Below, piece by piece: positions 1 to 11,621 of a stretch of 64,000 nt of DNA. Both the position numbers and the translations under genes were made by a program. Origin of the DNA: Nageia nagi (taxonomy: Eukaryota; Pinophyta); NCBI GenBank assembly GCA_050084985.1, contig JBITNC010000001.1, forward strand, positions 21,886,001 through 21,950,000, written 5' to 3'. Positions within the stretch are counted from its first letter, which is position 1. Every line of letters begins with the position of its first letter. The notes beneath the pieces were generated by a model, which saw nothing but the letters and a program-made list of their open reading frames with translations, did no database searches and was not told where the DNA came from.

Positions 1-589
1 AATTTTTTCATAATATTATATAGAGCATATGGGATAAACTTACTTTATTTTGCTTGTTTATGTGTTTTGAATTGTTGCATGGCTTTTTATTTATGATAAT
101 CTATAATAAAAGGATACCTCAATGCATTAGGTATCTCCCTTTTCAAGACTTCTTCTCTAGCCATAGCAAGGTTTATTTCAGGAGGGACATTAGAACCTAA
201 ATTCTGAGAAACATTGCTTGGATATGCTAGGAATTGATATTGTTAATTTTTTGGCTTAGCTAAGGGAGCCTTAGCTTTCTTCAATTATGGTTTTACTAGA
301 ATAGATACTTGATTTTGCTAAGTAATTTGGGGTTGCTATAGAGCTCTAGTTTGAACATAAATGGCTTGTTCTCTAGCATATCTTGGGAGCTAAAAATTTA
401 CCATGGTGAGATCAGTAGCAAGATCTAATGTAGGTTCCACCATCTGGTCTAAATATAATCCCAAATATTGATGTTGATAAACAACCCATGATTTTTATAA
501 AATAAGGAACTAAACATGGGGAACACCATTTTGTAATGCTTGGAGCATCACTTTTTATAGAACTCATCATAATAGAATTTTCAATTATT

Positions 590-1560
590 TTGATGACACT
601 TGATTGTTCTAGCTAGTTTGTCTTGGGCTAGAACCTAGATTGATACTAGTTATCATATCTTCTATAATTGAAATCTTGATTTTTCCTTTCTTGTAGAGTG
701 ACTTACTGCTAAAGTTCCTAACTGTTACCTCCAATTGCCTTATTCTTTTCTCCTCTTGAGACTTAATATTAGTACTAATACCAATGGATGCAAAAGTAGG
801 TAATATTGGTATCTAATTCTAGACAATAGGTTTGGAAGGAGGTGGTGAGGATATAACTCTAGGATTAGTAATTTTTGGGACTTGTTTAGGAGGTAAATTA
901 GGAAATAATAACATAATGGTTATAGGTTGCATCATTCTAAATAATGTTAAGGTATGTTTGGAAGTTTTTGCTATCTAGTAAACATATAGAAAGCTATATC
1001 TTGACATAACAATGATCATATTAAGGTACAAGAGAAAGGCCTTTCTATAATATACCAGAGGTTGTGTACTTGTTAGTCTAATTCTTATTGGAATATATTT
1101 CCATGTTATCTCAAATTTGATATTAAAATCATCAATGGACTCATGAGGATATCTTTTGATACATGCTATAAGGCTAAGGAAAGTACTATTATTACCATCT
1201 ATAACAAATCTTTTAATTTAATCTTGATATAACTCTCCCTAAGAAGTTATAGACTAGGGAGTGAGAGTTTTGAACCATTCAACTACTTTTCCTTTAAAAG
1301 AGTGTGATAATTACCTATTTATCACCATTTCATCAATGATATCAAATTTTGAAGCCAACAAAGATACATCTTAATAATATTCATATGGTGTTTTACCATA
1401 CCCATCATACTTAGGCAAAACTTTAAATGTTGCTTGAGGTATAGCAAGGGAGTTAGAAATAATGACCAAATCATGAACATTATTCCAAGTAGGAAAATTA
1501 GTTGGCTAAGCCATGCTTGAAGTTTTGGTATCAAGTGAAGGATCTTTTGGGGTTGAATCA
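590..1560 (-). pseudogene. Ty3/gypsy gag remnant
   Basis: The minus strand reads as a degenerate plant Ty3/gypsy capsid (gag) protein. Recognisable pieces, in order from about 1545 downward, are FKVLPKYDGYGKTPYEYY, LLASKFDIIDEMVINR and SHSFKGKVVEWFKTL, the last matching the W-F core of the retrotransposon gag family. A proline-rich tail follows towards 590. Several in-frame stops interrupt it (after YEYY, after INR, and at positions where a tryptophan or glutamine is expected). No zinc knuckle or polymerase can be joined to it here, and the element runs off the left edge of the window. It is a dead fragment; assignment to Ty3/gypsy is by family resemblance only. Confidence 0.65.
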
Positions 1561-1599
1561 AATACAACTAATAGTGGGATTACCCTTAATGGAACTATA

Positions 1600-3010
1600 G
1601 GGGATACAACCTAAAAAATCTTTCACCTAGTCCTCCTATGCAAAACTAACAACTCTTGAAACTTAGACTATCTAAGGGAATTTTTGGCACTACTTCAATT
1701 AAGTCTACATTATGGAGGCAGAAGGGTTTGAAATACTGATTGGTTGATAGTAGAGTCATCAATAAGGTTAAATGAACCTTATAATCTTTGAAGAATGTAA
1801 TTGATAGCACATCAAACACAACTATCTAGCCTATTTACATTTGCTAAATATGGAATTTTAGTTTGGGTCCCATTGAGTGTGCCAAAAATGGAAGTTTCTA
1901 CTATTAATTAGTATAATATAACCTCAAAGGGTTTGGTCTAGTTGTGTTCTCCATTGCATGCAATAGTAGGTTCCTTGAAAGAGTAGAAGGTGATGGGAAT
2001 GTGTTTATGTTGGTTTTCTACTCAATATTCAAGTTATACATGGGTTTCTATCTATTGTAAATGTTTAAAATAATAAGAAAGAGATAAAAAGTAAAGAGTT
2101 ACTAGAAAAATATGAATACATTAAACTAAAATTTAAATAAAAACTATATATCCCAGGTATTACAGCACAAGCATTAATCCGTAGCCAAGATTAAGAATAG
2201 CTACATATCTTACCTTGAGGTATTGTAATTATAATACATAGCCATAACTTAATACAACATTCCATACATAATATTCACATAAGTAATAAAAAACCACTTA
2301 TTTCAAAATGGAAAATCATTATCTATTTGCATTATCATGTATGAAAGCACCTTACAAACATGGACAAATTTGCTAGAATGTTCAATGCTATTTATTTCTA
2401 ATAGTCCACCATTTATACATTTACATGTCCTATTAGGTTGTTGTATATCATCAATATACATAATTACTCATCTTATTTGAAGTTGGCAAAGTAAACTATT
2501 TATAATAAATATTACAACTATGTTAGATTGCATAATGAATAAGTACCAATAGCATGACTATTTAGAAATTTGCAATTTATAAATAGTTATATCCATTGAG
2601 TCATAATCCTCCTAATATATCATTGAATACTCTTTTTTTTGATCTTGTATTTGATTGAATATGGTACTATATCTGATTGAATAAGCACTCATATACAATT
2701 TGATAGGTACTATCTAGTACTATGCTCTATGGGTAGTCATCCACTTCTCTACAACCATTGATGATCTATACTGTAGTTCTGATTGAATAGATTAATGGGC
2801 ATGGTGAATAATATATCAAGTTATTTCAAGAAGAAACTACCACTATTATGTGAAATCAAGTTGAATTTGACACATTAATAGGGTCCCAAGGGTTTAACAC
2901 TTAAGATCAAGTGGATTTGAGTGTTACTTCTTATCCATTACTCTCAACTTAATTTAGAAGATTTTATTTCTTTTCTTCAAGAGTTATTGATGATTTGGAT
3001 ATCCTTAGTA
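1600..3010. other. AT-rich stretch, no gene seen
   Basis: No convincing coding sequence is visible on either strand. Because the gag remnant to the left reads leftwards, this stretch could hold the 5' LTR of that element. On the minus strand a PBS-like segment at about 1865-1888 (TTTTTGGCACACTCAATGGG) would fit, but LTR ends could not be established. Confidence 0.3.
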
Positions 3011-3300
3011 CCCATTGATTTTGGCCAAAAGTTCTAACATCATTGCTCAAAATTGATGAGCTTTATTTGGTATCTTCATGAATCTTCATTGGTTATTAAT
3101 TATTCTAAGGCTCGCTAATTTTAGCCAAAAATGATGATGTCACTATTGAAAATTAGTAGGCTCTATTTGGTATCTTCATGAATCATCACTTGCCATTACT
3201 TATTCTAGGATCTAATGATTTTAGCCAAAAAATAATAATGTCACTCTTAAAAATCTATGGGCTTTATTTATTTCTATGCATCTCTTGCTGATTATTTGGA
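3011..3300. repeat. 100-bp tandem repeat, three diverged copies
   Basis: Units begin near 3011, 3111 and 3211, a spacing of 100 bp. Each holds the same ordered words: ATTTTAGCCAAAA (TTTTGGCCAAAA in unit 1), TCAC/CAT...TTGAAAATT, GGCTTTATTTGGTATCTTC, and CATTACTTATTCTA. Copies differ at many positions, so the array is old. It may lie in a decayed LTR. Confidence 0.75.
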
Positions 3301-3323
3301 CATAACCTGGGCCCATTTTTATA

Positions 3324-3469
3324 ATAACTCTTAGACATTGTACTTACAACAACTCCAAGATATTGTATTTACAAGAACTCTCAAACATTGTATTTACAAC
3401 AACTCTTAGACATTGTATTAAAAATAACTCTTGAACACTATATTTACAACAACTCCCTGAACATGATTC
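3324..3469. repeat. 25-bp tandem repeat, nearly six copies
   Basis: Units of 25 bp start at 3324, 3349, 3374, 3399, 3424 and 3449 (the last partial). The consensus is close to acaactcttagacattgtat followed by ttaca. The array lies directly behind the 100-bp array. Confidence 0.8.
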
Positions 3470-3737
3470 TTCTATATATATAGTTCCTAGCCCTTTTGAC
3501 TATTAACATGACTTAAGGTTTATCCTTGGGAGTTATTACAACACCCACTAGCTTTTAACTATAAATTTATAAGGCAAAAAATTAAAAACCAAGACTTATA
3601 TAACAATAGCTAAATGTTGACAACACCTAAAATTATTCAAACTTAAGACTAACAAAAGACTTAAATTATATGTGAAAGGGAAGAAAGTTGGAATAGAAAT
3701 AATTTTTTGAAAAGAATGAAAGAATAAAAGAATAATA

Positions 3738-4800
3738 GTGTGTTACCCCAACTCAGAGTCTAATTATGAAAGAATACAATTAAATCTTAGTCTTAGTTTG
3801 TACCAAATGGATGTTAAGTCTTTCTTTCTGAATGGATATTTAATGGAACAAGTGTATATGAATCAACCCAAAGGATTCTTAGTTGTTGGCCATGAAGATA
3901 AAGTGTACCTATTGAAGAAAGCTCTTTATGGGCTCAAGCAGGAACTAAGATCCTAGCACTCTCATATGGACACCTACTTCCATCATAATGGTTATCATAG
4001 GTGCTCTATGGAAGCTACATGGTACACTAATGTATCCAATCACGATTTCATAATCATCTATTTGTATGTTGATGATATTATCTTCATTAGCACTTCCTCT
4101 TCCATGCTACATACATTCAAAACTACCATGTTTAAGGAGTTTAAGATGAGTGATTTGGGTGACATGCAATATTTTCTTTATATGTAAGTTCAGCAGTTCT
4201 CCTATGGCATATTCATCACTCAATCCAAGTATGTTGATGACATGCTTTTCAAGTTTTTCATGAAGGATTGTAAATCTGTTAACACTCTAATAGTTCTTAG
4301 TACGAACTCATGTAGGAGGATTCTACTCATCTTGTGGCTACTACCATATATTTGTCACTTATTAGTAGTTTGATGTATCTTATAGTTACCTAACTGGACA
4401 TCATGTATGTAGTTAGCCTTGTGTCTAGATTCATGCATTTTCCACATGAATCTCTTTAGAAAGTGGCTAAAAGTATCCTCTTGTATGTAAGTGGCATCAA
4501 ATTATTTTTCTATGGTATAAATCCTTTGATTTTGACATCATTGAGACCTACATAGATGCAAATTATGTCAAAAACATTGATGATAGGAAATGCCAATGAC
4601 TATTGACTACCTACATTATCTACCTATTGTTTCACCTACCAAATTTAGTAAGTTGTAGGACTATAGGTAAGTATCAAATACTCAATATCTACACCTTTGA
4701 TTGAGATAGATCTAATTTTGTACTTCTTCATTTACACCCATATTCCTCTCTACAATACCTTATGGTTATGCAGCATGTTATCTCTTTTTGAAGGTTGTAT
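3738..4800 (+). pseudogene. Copia reverse transcriptase/RNase H remnant
   Basis: Reads as the C-terminal half of a Ty1/Copia polyprotein. Visible motifs in order: QMDVKSFFLNGYL and QVYMNQPKGF (reverse transcriptase, about 3805-3880), KALYGLKQ (about 3918), IYLYVDDIIF with an intact YVDD catalytic box (about 4057-4086), FKEFKMSDLGDMQYFL (4132-4180). Then, with frameshifts and stops, come the linker and RNase H region up to about 4800. There is a stop at 3955 and another near 4186. Integrase, protease and gag are absent and no LTR was found beside it. It is a truncated, dead fragment unrelated in position to the full element that starts at 5524. Confidence 0.8.
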
Positions 4801-5518
4801 ACATGAGAAATACTTGGAAATATTAATTGTATTCTTCTATCTCTAATCCAAGGTGATATTTATCTATTTGAGGGCATTTAACTACATGGGTACTTATTTA
4901 TATTCCCATATTTGAGAAAATAGTTTTGTTATTTTATGATTTGTCAAACTATCTTTGTTTGGTTTAGTTTAATTTTGAGGGCTAGATATTTATGTTTAGA
5001 TATCTATTTCATGTGATTCCTTCTTGGTTGTTTTGTTGGTTGTAATGTATTTCAACCATATTGTCTTTACCATCATTGTTGGTAGAATGCACTTAGAAAT
5101 CCTATAATACAAAACCTATCTCTTTTGCATTCTTACTTAGTGAGTCATAAGAAATTTATTTTCTCTTAACTCACTTTTGATTCTTCCATCCATATTGAAA
5201 GTATTTTATACCTTTACCATTATATAGAGTGTTTCTTGTTGATCACTTTGATGTATCAAAGTGCTAGGTTACTTTAATAATAACATAAGTTACAAGATCT
5301 AAACTTTTTCCTGCCCATACTAACATCATCATTTTTTATTCTCCAAATTACTCACCTTATATTTTCTTGAAGTCTCAGTAAAATCTTATCACCTTCATAT
5401 TGCTAAAACTCTAACATTTCCAAATTACACTATTGTTAGAATTCTTTGAAACTCTATCTATGTCACTTTCTTTTCTTCAGTGTTTTGAGTTTACTGGAGA
5501 TTGAGCTAAACCTTATTG
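4801..5518. other. No gene seen
   Basis: AT-rich sequence without a recognisable coding segment, up to the target duplication of the Copia element. Confidence 0.5.
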
Positions 5519-5523
5519 TTCAA

Positions 5524-5772
5524 TGTTAAAAACCATAATCTTATTATGGTATTTGTAAATATTTAGAAATTAGACATGTGTCAATGACAAGTGTCATTTG
5601 GAGTTAGTTAGAGAAATTCTAGCTTAGTGCTTAGGCAGTTAAGTTAGTTAGGATGAGGTGTACACTTAGTTGCACCATTTTAGGAGTTTGTTAGTTAACC
5701 ACTTTTGTGGTCTATATATTGTAAATTATTCTTGAGTAATAATATCTTGGAGTTTTATGATCCATTCCTGCA
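5524..5772 (+). repeat. 5' LTR of the Copia element
   Basis: 249 bp, starts TGTTAAAAACC and ends CATTCCTGCA. It contains a TATA-like TCTATATATTG at about 5711-5721 and an adenine/thymine-rich segment before the end. It is identical to the 3' LTR except at 5686. Confidence 0.97.
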
Positions 5773-5774
5773 TT

Positions 5775-5786
5775 GGTATCAGAGCA
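5775..5786 (+). other. Primer-binding site, initiator tRNA-Met type
   Basis: TGGTATCAGAGC begins two bases after the 5' LTR. This is the standard plant Copia primer-binding site, complementary to the 3' end of initiator tRNA-Met. Confidence 0.95.
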
Positions 5787-5899
5787 AGGAATTTGGGAAA
5801 CTCCATGCAAATTCGTCACTGTAGTTTGCTGTGATTTGTTCCAGCAAAAATCATGATGAATACCTGCATGCATGTGTATTAATTTGAGTTGATGATTGT

Positions 5900-6650
5900 T
5901 GGACATCATTGCTTAACTCTGGTGGTTGCTGTTCTCTTTGGAGACTGATGAATCCCATGTGTTGCTGCATGTAACTTCGTAGCTCCCTTTTGTGGCTGGA
6001 TGTGCATCCTTTCTTGTTACACTGCTCCTCTCTCCAAGTGTGGCTCTTGATCTCTAGAAACGTGACCGTGGCTTAGCTTGGCGTGGACTCTGATCAGTAG
6101 TTCGTGGGTTGATTGGCTCCCATTTTCATGCAGCATCTCGTAGCTCCTCTCTGCATTTCATGGACGTGGACTTCATAGCCTCCTGCTGTACATTTTGAGA
6201 ACGTGGTCCAGAGACATGGATTATAGTTTGTGGATTACAATTTGTGGTTGCTACATTTGTAGCTCTCCAACTCATGGGTGGTGGCTCTTGATCTCCAGAC
6301 CTGCTATGTTGCCCTCCATTCATTGCCCTATCCACGAAGCTCCAGGTTGTGCTCCTCTCTAGACTGGCTTTTGTTCAGATCCGCATGGACAGTTCGTGGC
6401 TAGTTTCGTAGCTCCGCATGCATTGACGTTGGATCCCTCTCTCCAATTTGTAAACGTCACGGATCTGCTGTTGAACATGGCTCCTCTCTCCAGTTCATGG
6501 TTTGTTTTCCCACGTGGTTCCTCTCTTGTTACGTGGCTGCTCTCTCTCATTGCTCGTGGGTGTTATTGCTCGTGGTGTTCACTGAACATGATTTCCAGAC
6601 GTAGTGGCCCACCTATTTACTTGCCCCCTCACCCATTAAGGTGCCTTTAA
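5900..6650 (+). repeat. GC-richer leader built of short degenerate repeats
   Basis: This part of the untranslated leader is clearly richer in G and C than anything nearby. It is made of scattered variants of CGTGGCTCCTCTCTCC (for example near 6028, 6129, 6349, 6480 and 6513), mixed with GTGGCTCTTGATCTC at two places (about 6042 and 6281). Overlapping open frames occur on both strands but none resembles a protein, so they are probably side effects of base composition. Confidence 0.6.
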
Positions 6651-6864
6651 TATTTTTTTAAACATGGTGACTTTAAAATTCGTAGTAAAGATATTTTAGG
6701 AGTTGTTTTATTATTTGGAATTTTAATTTGGAGTGATAAGGTGTATTTAATATTTTGGTACTCCAAAATATTTAATTCCAAATTTTATTTTTAGGTATAT
6801 TTAAAGTTATTAAATATTTTAATTTTATATTAAAATATTTTTTTAATTTTTAAATATTTTGGCA

Positions 6865-7392
6865 ATGATACGATCTACCGGGTGTCATGCCATTCTTATG
6901 AATATACTTGAAAATGAAAATCTTGAAAACTTCGATGAAGAAGTAAGAGTGTATGGTATTGATGCTGTTCTTCAAGATCTTAAAAATACAGTCATTCAAT
7001 ACCAACAAATTATTCCTCCTGACGTACACTACGACGGTGACCTTGAAGACAACGAGTACTTTGATAGTGCTCCATTTCCTAGTGAAGAATTTGAGCCTGA
7101 GGAGATTGAAGAAAATTTAGTTGAGGAATACACACCAGCACCACAACCACCTGAGATTATCATCATCAGTGATAGTGATGAATATACTCCAGTAGTTGCA
7201 CCAGTTGATCAAAGTTCCAGTCTCAATATTCCAGCATCCGAGTCAGATTCAGGATTCTAGGTATCTTCAGCTGCACCAATTGAAGAAAGAGAGAGAGATA
7301 ACTTTGATCCTGATTATATCCATCCACCAATGGTCATTGAGCAACATATTCGTGAATGCACCGATCACATGTGGATCAATTTAGACTTGTAG
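6865..7392 (+). pseudogene. Acidic leader ORF of the Copia element, one internal stop
   Basis: An open frame of 131 codons starts at ATG 6865 and stops at TAG 7258-7260. The same frame stays open for 43 more codons to TAG 7390-7392, so the ancestral product was probably about 175 residues. The protein is strongly acidic (residues 58-90 are mostly D, E, P, Y and F). At residues 97-106 it carries EIIIISDSDE, four isoleucines followed by serine and acid residues, the form of a phospho-regulated SUMO-interacting motif. It lies between the primer-binding site and gag, where Copia elements normally carry no gene. I recognise no family. Protein-like codon composition over the whole span makes a real accessory gene plausible, though not proven. 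Confidence 0.5.
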
Positions 7393-7511
7393 ATTTCTAT
7401 ATTTGACATCATCTTGCTCTATTTTGCCTTGTTTGAGCAAAGATTGTTTGTATTTCAAATATAGTAAATTATCTACTTCTTTTGTGATTTTGTAACTTTT
7501 CATCTTACAAC

Positions 7512-8440
7512 ATGCATTCCTTAGTAAGCATTATTGGGTTGTTTTGACTGGTCAAAACAATTGGTCAGAATGGTATAGAAAGATAAAAAATACGCTCATC
7601 TTCAATGATTTTTGGGAAGGTATATGCGATGGCAAAACCAAACCCATCAAACCAACTGATGACAAAGAGCTCATGGTTTGGAACATGAAGAATTGCAAAG
7701 CGTATGCTCTAATAGCAGCTTCTATATCTGAAGAAGTCAATCGACATATTGCTTCAATTGACGATGCTTGGAGTGCACTGGAAAAGTTGAAAGAGTTGTA
7801 TGACTCTCATTCAGCGTTGGAACTCATCCAACTTCAGTTAAAGCTCTTCAATTTGTAGTTGCAAAACAATGATCCCTTGGCACTTATTTCAGAAATTAGT
7901 GCAATAATGTATGATATCGAGGCTACAGGTGTTGAAATTGATATTTCTCTTGCAGCCTTGATCAAAGCTCTCTATCCCACATACTCAACTTATCTTGAAT
8001 CCCTTCAAGCGAGTGGACAATTAGCCACTCTCACCTTCAAAACTTTGTTAGAAAAGATTGCAGAGCGTGAAAAAGCTTTTGGAAAGAAGACAAATGATGC
8101 TTCAGATATTGTTTACAATGCTCAATTAGAAAAGAATGATGCTTCTTATGCAGATAGTAGCAATAGAGGTTGTGGTCGAAAAAATTTCCGAGGCAAAGGA
8201 GGTAGAAATCAAGGAGGTCGTGGAGATAAAAAGGAGAAGTCAAATTTATATTGCACTCGATGCGATAGAAAAGGCCATGAAGCTGCCACATGTCGCATTC
8301 CATGGGAGAAAATTGTTGAAAAGAAAGAGCAACAAGGTGATCAGAGTAAGAACTCTGCATCTGCTCATTTTGTTACAGCTGAATGTAACATTGGTCTTAG
8401 TGACCTCATAAATACTTCATATGCATCATGGGAAGATGCA
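7512..8440 (+). pseudogene. Copia gag, with CCHC zinc knuckle
   Basis: Encodes the capsid/nucleocapsid part of the polyprotein. An ATG at 7512 opens a short frame (MHSLVSIIGLF) that must shift near 7542 to reach LTGQNNWSEWYRKIKNTLIF, the classical Copia gag start. The UBN2-type capsid domain follows to about 8090. A TAG at 7856-7858 interrupts the frame, which stays open beyond. A basic glycine-rich stretch and the zinc knuckle CTRCDRKGHEAATC (C-X2-C-X4-H-X4-C, about 8252-8293) bind the genomic RNA in family members. Two lesions at least make it non-functional. Confidence 0.9.
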
Positions 8441-10060
8441 TGGTTGCTTGATACGGGAGCAACATGTCACATGACTTTCAGGAGGATTTCTTTGAAGAAT
8501 TGAATGAAGATATTGATGGTGCAGTCTACTTTGCAGATCGATCAAAACTTAAGCCATCTGGAATTGGCTCAATCAGGCTTAAACTCCTAGGATTTCCAGA
8601 TTTTGTGCTTCAAAAAGTACTTTATCTTCAGAATTGAGGAGAAATTTGCTTTCCCTTTTCTTATTCGACAACAAGGACATACCATCCATATGTTCGATGG
8701 CAAGGTGGAAATACGATAATCTCCTGACAACAAAGTTGTGATGCTTGGTGTGGAAGATGGAAAGCTTTTAAAACTCATTGGTGCTTCTATTCAATCGAAG
8801 GAATTTGCATTCCTTACACATCAAGAAAAAGGTACACTTCCCTCAAGTCTTTTGTGGCATGCTAGATTAGGGCACCTTAATTTTGATGACCTTCATCTTT
8901 TAAAGAAATGAGGTTTTAGTGGTTTGCCTACAATACCTAGGAACATTGCCCCTTGTGAAGCATGTATCCTAGGGAAGCACCACAAGCAACCGTTTATAAA
9001 TTCCCAATGGAGAGCCAGTAGAAAACTTGAACTAGTCCATTCCGATTTGTATGGTCCATTTTCTGTTCCTTCTGTAGCTGGAAATAGATATATTATGACA
9101 TTCATTGATGATTATTCTAGGATGTCTTGGGTTTATTTCTTAAAACATAAGTCTGAAGCTTTCTCCAAATTCAAAGACTTTCATGTCAGTATAGAAAATG
9201 AAGCTCAAACTCGTATAGGTATCCTTCGTTCAGATAATGGGGGGGAATATACTTCAAATGAATTCAAATCTTACTTACACCAACATGGGATTAAACATCA
9301 GACTATTGTTCCCTATAACCCACAACAAAATGGGGTTGCTGAAAGATTGAACAAACTCTATTGAATATGGCCCGTGCAATGATATTCTTCAAGAATGTCA
9401 AAATTATGTTTTGGGGTGATGCAGTTCAATGTGCTGTTTATTTAAGAAATAGATCTCCTTCTCATGCTCTCAAAGATAAGACTCCATTTGAAATGTGGTT
9501 TGGTCGTATTCCTTCTGTATGTCATCTCAGGATCTTTGGTTCCACCTGTTATGCGCTCATACCTAAGGAACAACGAAGTAAGCTTGAAGCTAGGAGTCGA
9601 AAGTGTATTTTCTTGGGCTATTCAGACACTACCAAGGGATACAAGCTTTATGATGAGGTAAACAAGAAGTTTCTCTTTGTAAGAGATGTTATCTTTCTTG
9701 AATTTTTCAAAAGTGATAATACTGTTGAGCGGCAGATTGAAGAACAAGCACAAAGAGTACCTCCTCTACTAGGTTCTTCCATTTCATTCAGTGCCAGTAT
9801 CTGAGCATCAGTTAGATGATGTAATTCAAGGAATTGATCGATTAAGTATTGATGGTAGTGAAGATCCATCTCATCTCAGTGATCAACCAGAATCATCTCA
9901 GAGAATTCCAAAATGGGCCTAGAAAACACTTGAAAGTGTTCATCCTGATGAAATTGGAAAGACAGGAACTCGAAGTTCCTACCAGATAAGAAAAGAAAGT
10001 GGAGCAGTAGAAGATTTAGTTTCAGGTGATGTCCTTTCTTTTGATATGGAATTGAATTGT
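8430..10060 (+). pseudogene. Copia protease and integrase
   Basis: The aspartic protease begins with AWLLDTGATCHMTF (active-site DTGA at about 8450-8460). A one-base loss near 8485 breaks the frame. The pre-integrase zinc domain reads LLWHARLGHLNFDDL ... CEACILGKHHKQPF (about 8850-8990). The integrase core carries its three acidic residues: HSDLYGPF (about 9036), SDNGGEY (about 9229) and the glutamate of NGVAERLNK (about 9330-9355). A frameshift at about 9355-9361 separates the core from its C-terminal part (9361-9804), which has the GSTCYALIPKEQRSKLEARS segment. Stops occur near 8636, 8714, 8909 and 9920 and another frameshift lies near 9790. All domains are recognisable but none can be produced intact. 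Confidence 0.9.
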
Positions 10061-11610
10061 TCTGCTAATTTTGAACCAACTTCTTTTAAAGAAGCTATTT
10101 CTCATGATGCTTGGAAAGAAGCTTATGAAGAAAGAGTATGATGCTCTCATCAAGAATGGGACATGGAAGTTGGTAGATCCACAATATGGAACCAGACCTA
10201 TTGGATGCAAGTGGGTTTACAAGAATAAGTATAAATTAGATAGCTCACTTGATAAAAATAAAGCGAGGCTTGTTGCAAAAGGTTTTGCACAAAGAGAAGG
10301 CATTGACTATGATGAGACTTTTGCTCCTACAGCTAAATGGGCTACCATTCATGCTTTATTGACAATGGCAGCTCAACATAAGTGGAAGGTTCATCAAATG
10401 GATGTAAAGACAACTTTCCTGAATGGTGATCTAAAAGAGAATGTTTACATGACACAGCCTGAGGGATTTGCAGTTAAAGGTCAAGAGCATAAGGTATGCA
10501 AACTTATCAAGTCATTGTATGGATTGAAGCAAGCTCCTCGTGCATGGTATGAAAAGCTTACTGAATATCTTTTAAAGTTAAAATTCAAGCACTACAATCT
10601 TGATGATGCAACTTTGTTTGTTAAGAAATTTGGCAACACTAGTTGTATATCTAGTGGTGTATGTAGATGATCTATTGATTACAAGGAACAATGAGAGATA
10701 TATAGCATCTGTGAAATAGGAATTGAAGAAAGGATTTGAAATGATAGATATGGGCCTGCTTCACTACTTCTTGGGTGTTGAAGTAAATCAAACACCAAGT
10801 TACATATTTATTTCCCAAAAGAAGTACATTGGAGAATTGTTGAATAAATTTAGTATGGAAGATTGCAATCCTCTCTCTACTCCAATGGAACAAAATTTAA
10901 AGTTGAAATCAGTTGAGGGAAATCAATTTGAGGATGCTACTAAATTCAGACAGTTGATAGGAAGTCTCATTTATCTAACCACAACTAGACCAGATATTTC
11001 ATTCGTGGTTGGAATACTTTCTCGATTTATGCACACACCTTGTGAAGGTCATTGGGTAGCAGCGAAGAGAGTTCTTCAATATTTGAAAGGAACTCAAGAT
11101 TATGGGCTAAAATATTCCAAGGTTAGAGACTTCAAACTGATTAGATATTCTGATTCAGACTTTGTTGGTGATAAGGAAAATGGAGTTTCAACTTTAGGAT
11201 ATCTTATGAGTCTTGGATCAGCCCCTATTTCCTGGAGATCACGAAAATAGACTGTTCCAGTAGATTCCACTACTGAGGCAGAATATGTGGCTGCAACAGA
11301 AGCAACAAAAGAAATTGTGTGGCTCAGGAAAATACTAGAAGATTTGTAGGAGAAACAAGTGCTTCCAACTCCACTATTAATCGATAATACTTCTGCAATC
11401 AAATTAGCCAAGAATCCAAAGTTTCATGATCGAACAAAGCATATCAATACAAAGTATCATTTGATTTGACATCATGTAGAGGCCAAGACAATTTGGGTGA
11501 AACATTGTTCCACTGAAGAACAAATTGCAACATCTTCACCAAGGTGCTTGGAAGAGAAAAGTTTGAGAAATTTAGATCAATGCTCGGACTTACAAATACC
11601 CCTTAAGTTT
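10061..11610 (+). pseudogene. Copia reverse transcriptase and RNase H
   Basis: The reverse transcriptase starts with GTWKLVDPQYGTRPIGCKWV (about 10156-10215). It continues through KARLVAKGFAQREGIDYDET, HQMDVKTTFLNGDL and SLYGLKQAPRAWYEKL. The YVDD catalytic box is at 10660-10671, but a frameshift just before it (about 10645) moves it to another frame. RNase H follows, with RYSDSDFVGDK, STTEAEYVAATEATKEIVWL and KHINTKYHLI (11145-11470). Stops lie at about 10718, 11248, 11347 and 11468. The C-terminal motifs are present up to the polypurine tract. Confidence 0.9.
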
Positions 11611-11620
11611 AAGGGGGGGA
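11611..11620 (+). other. Polypurine tract of the Copia element
   Basis: AAGGGGGGGA lies directly before the 3' LTR, the usual priming site for plus-strand DNA synthesis. Confidence 0.9.
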
Positions 11621-11621
11621 A

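Noticed and set aside
3011-3469. CRISPR array
   Set aside because: Units are contiguous and diverged without unique spacers, and the DNA is plant nuclear.
1889-3542. Full LTR of the leftmost Ty3/gypsy remnant
   Set aside because: A TG...CA span with a PBS-like neighbour can be drawn, but there is no second LTR in the window to confirm it and a TATA box falls too close to the supposed start.
6126-6650. Overlapping open frames on both strands in the Copia leader
   Set aside because: They arise from the GC-rich microrepeats and match no protein; the frame at 6865-7392 is the only one with coding-like composition.
8037-8360. 107-codon minus-strand frame inside Copia gag
   Set aside because: Shadow of gag, whose zinc knuckle and capsid motifs are on the plus strand.
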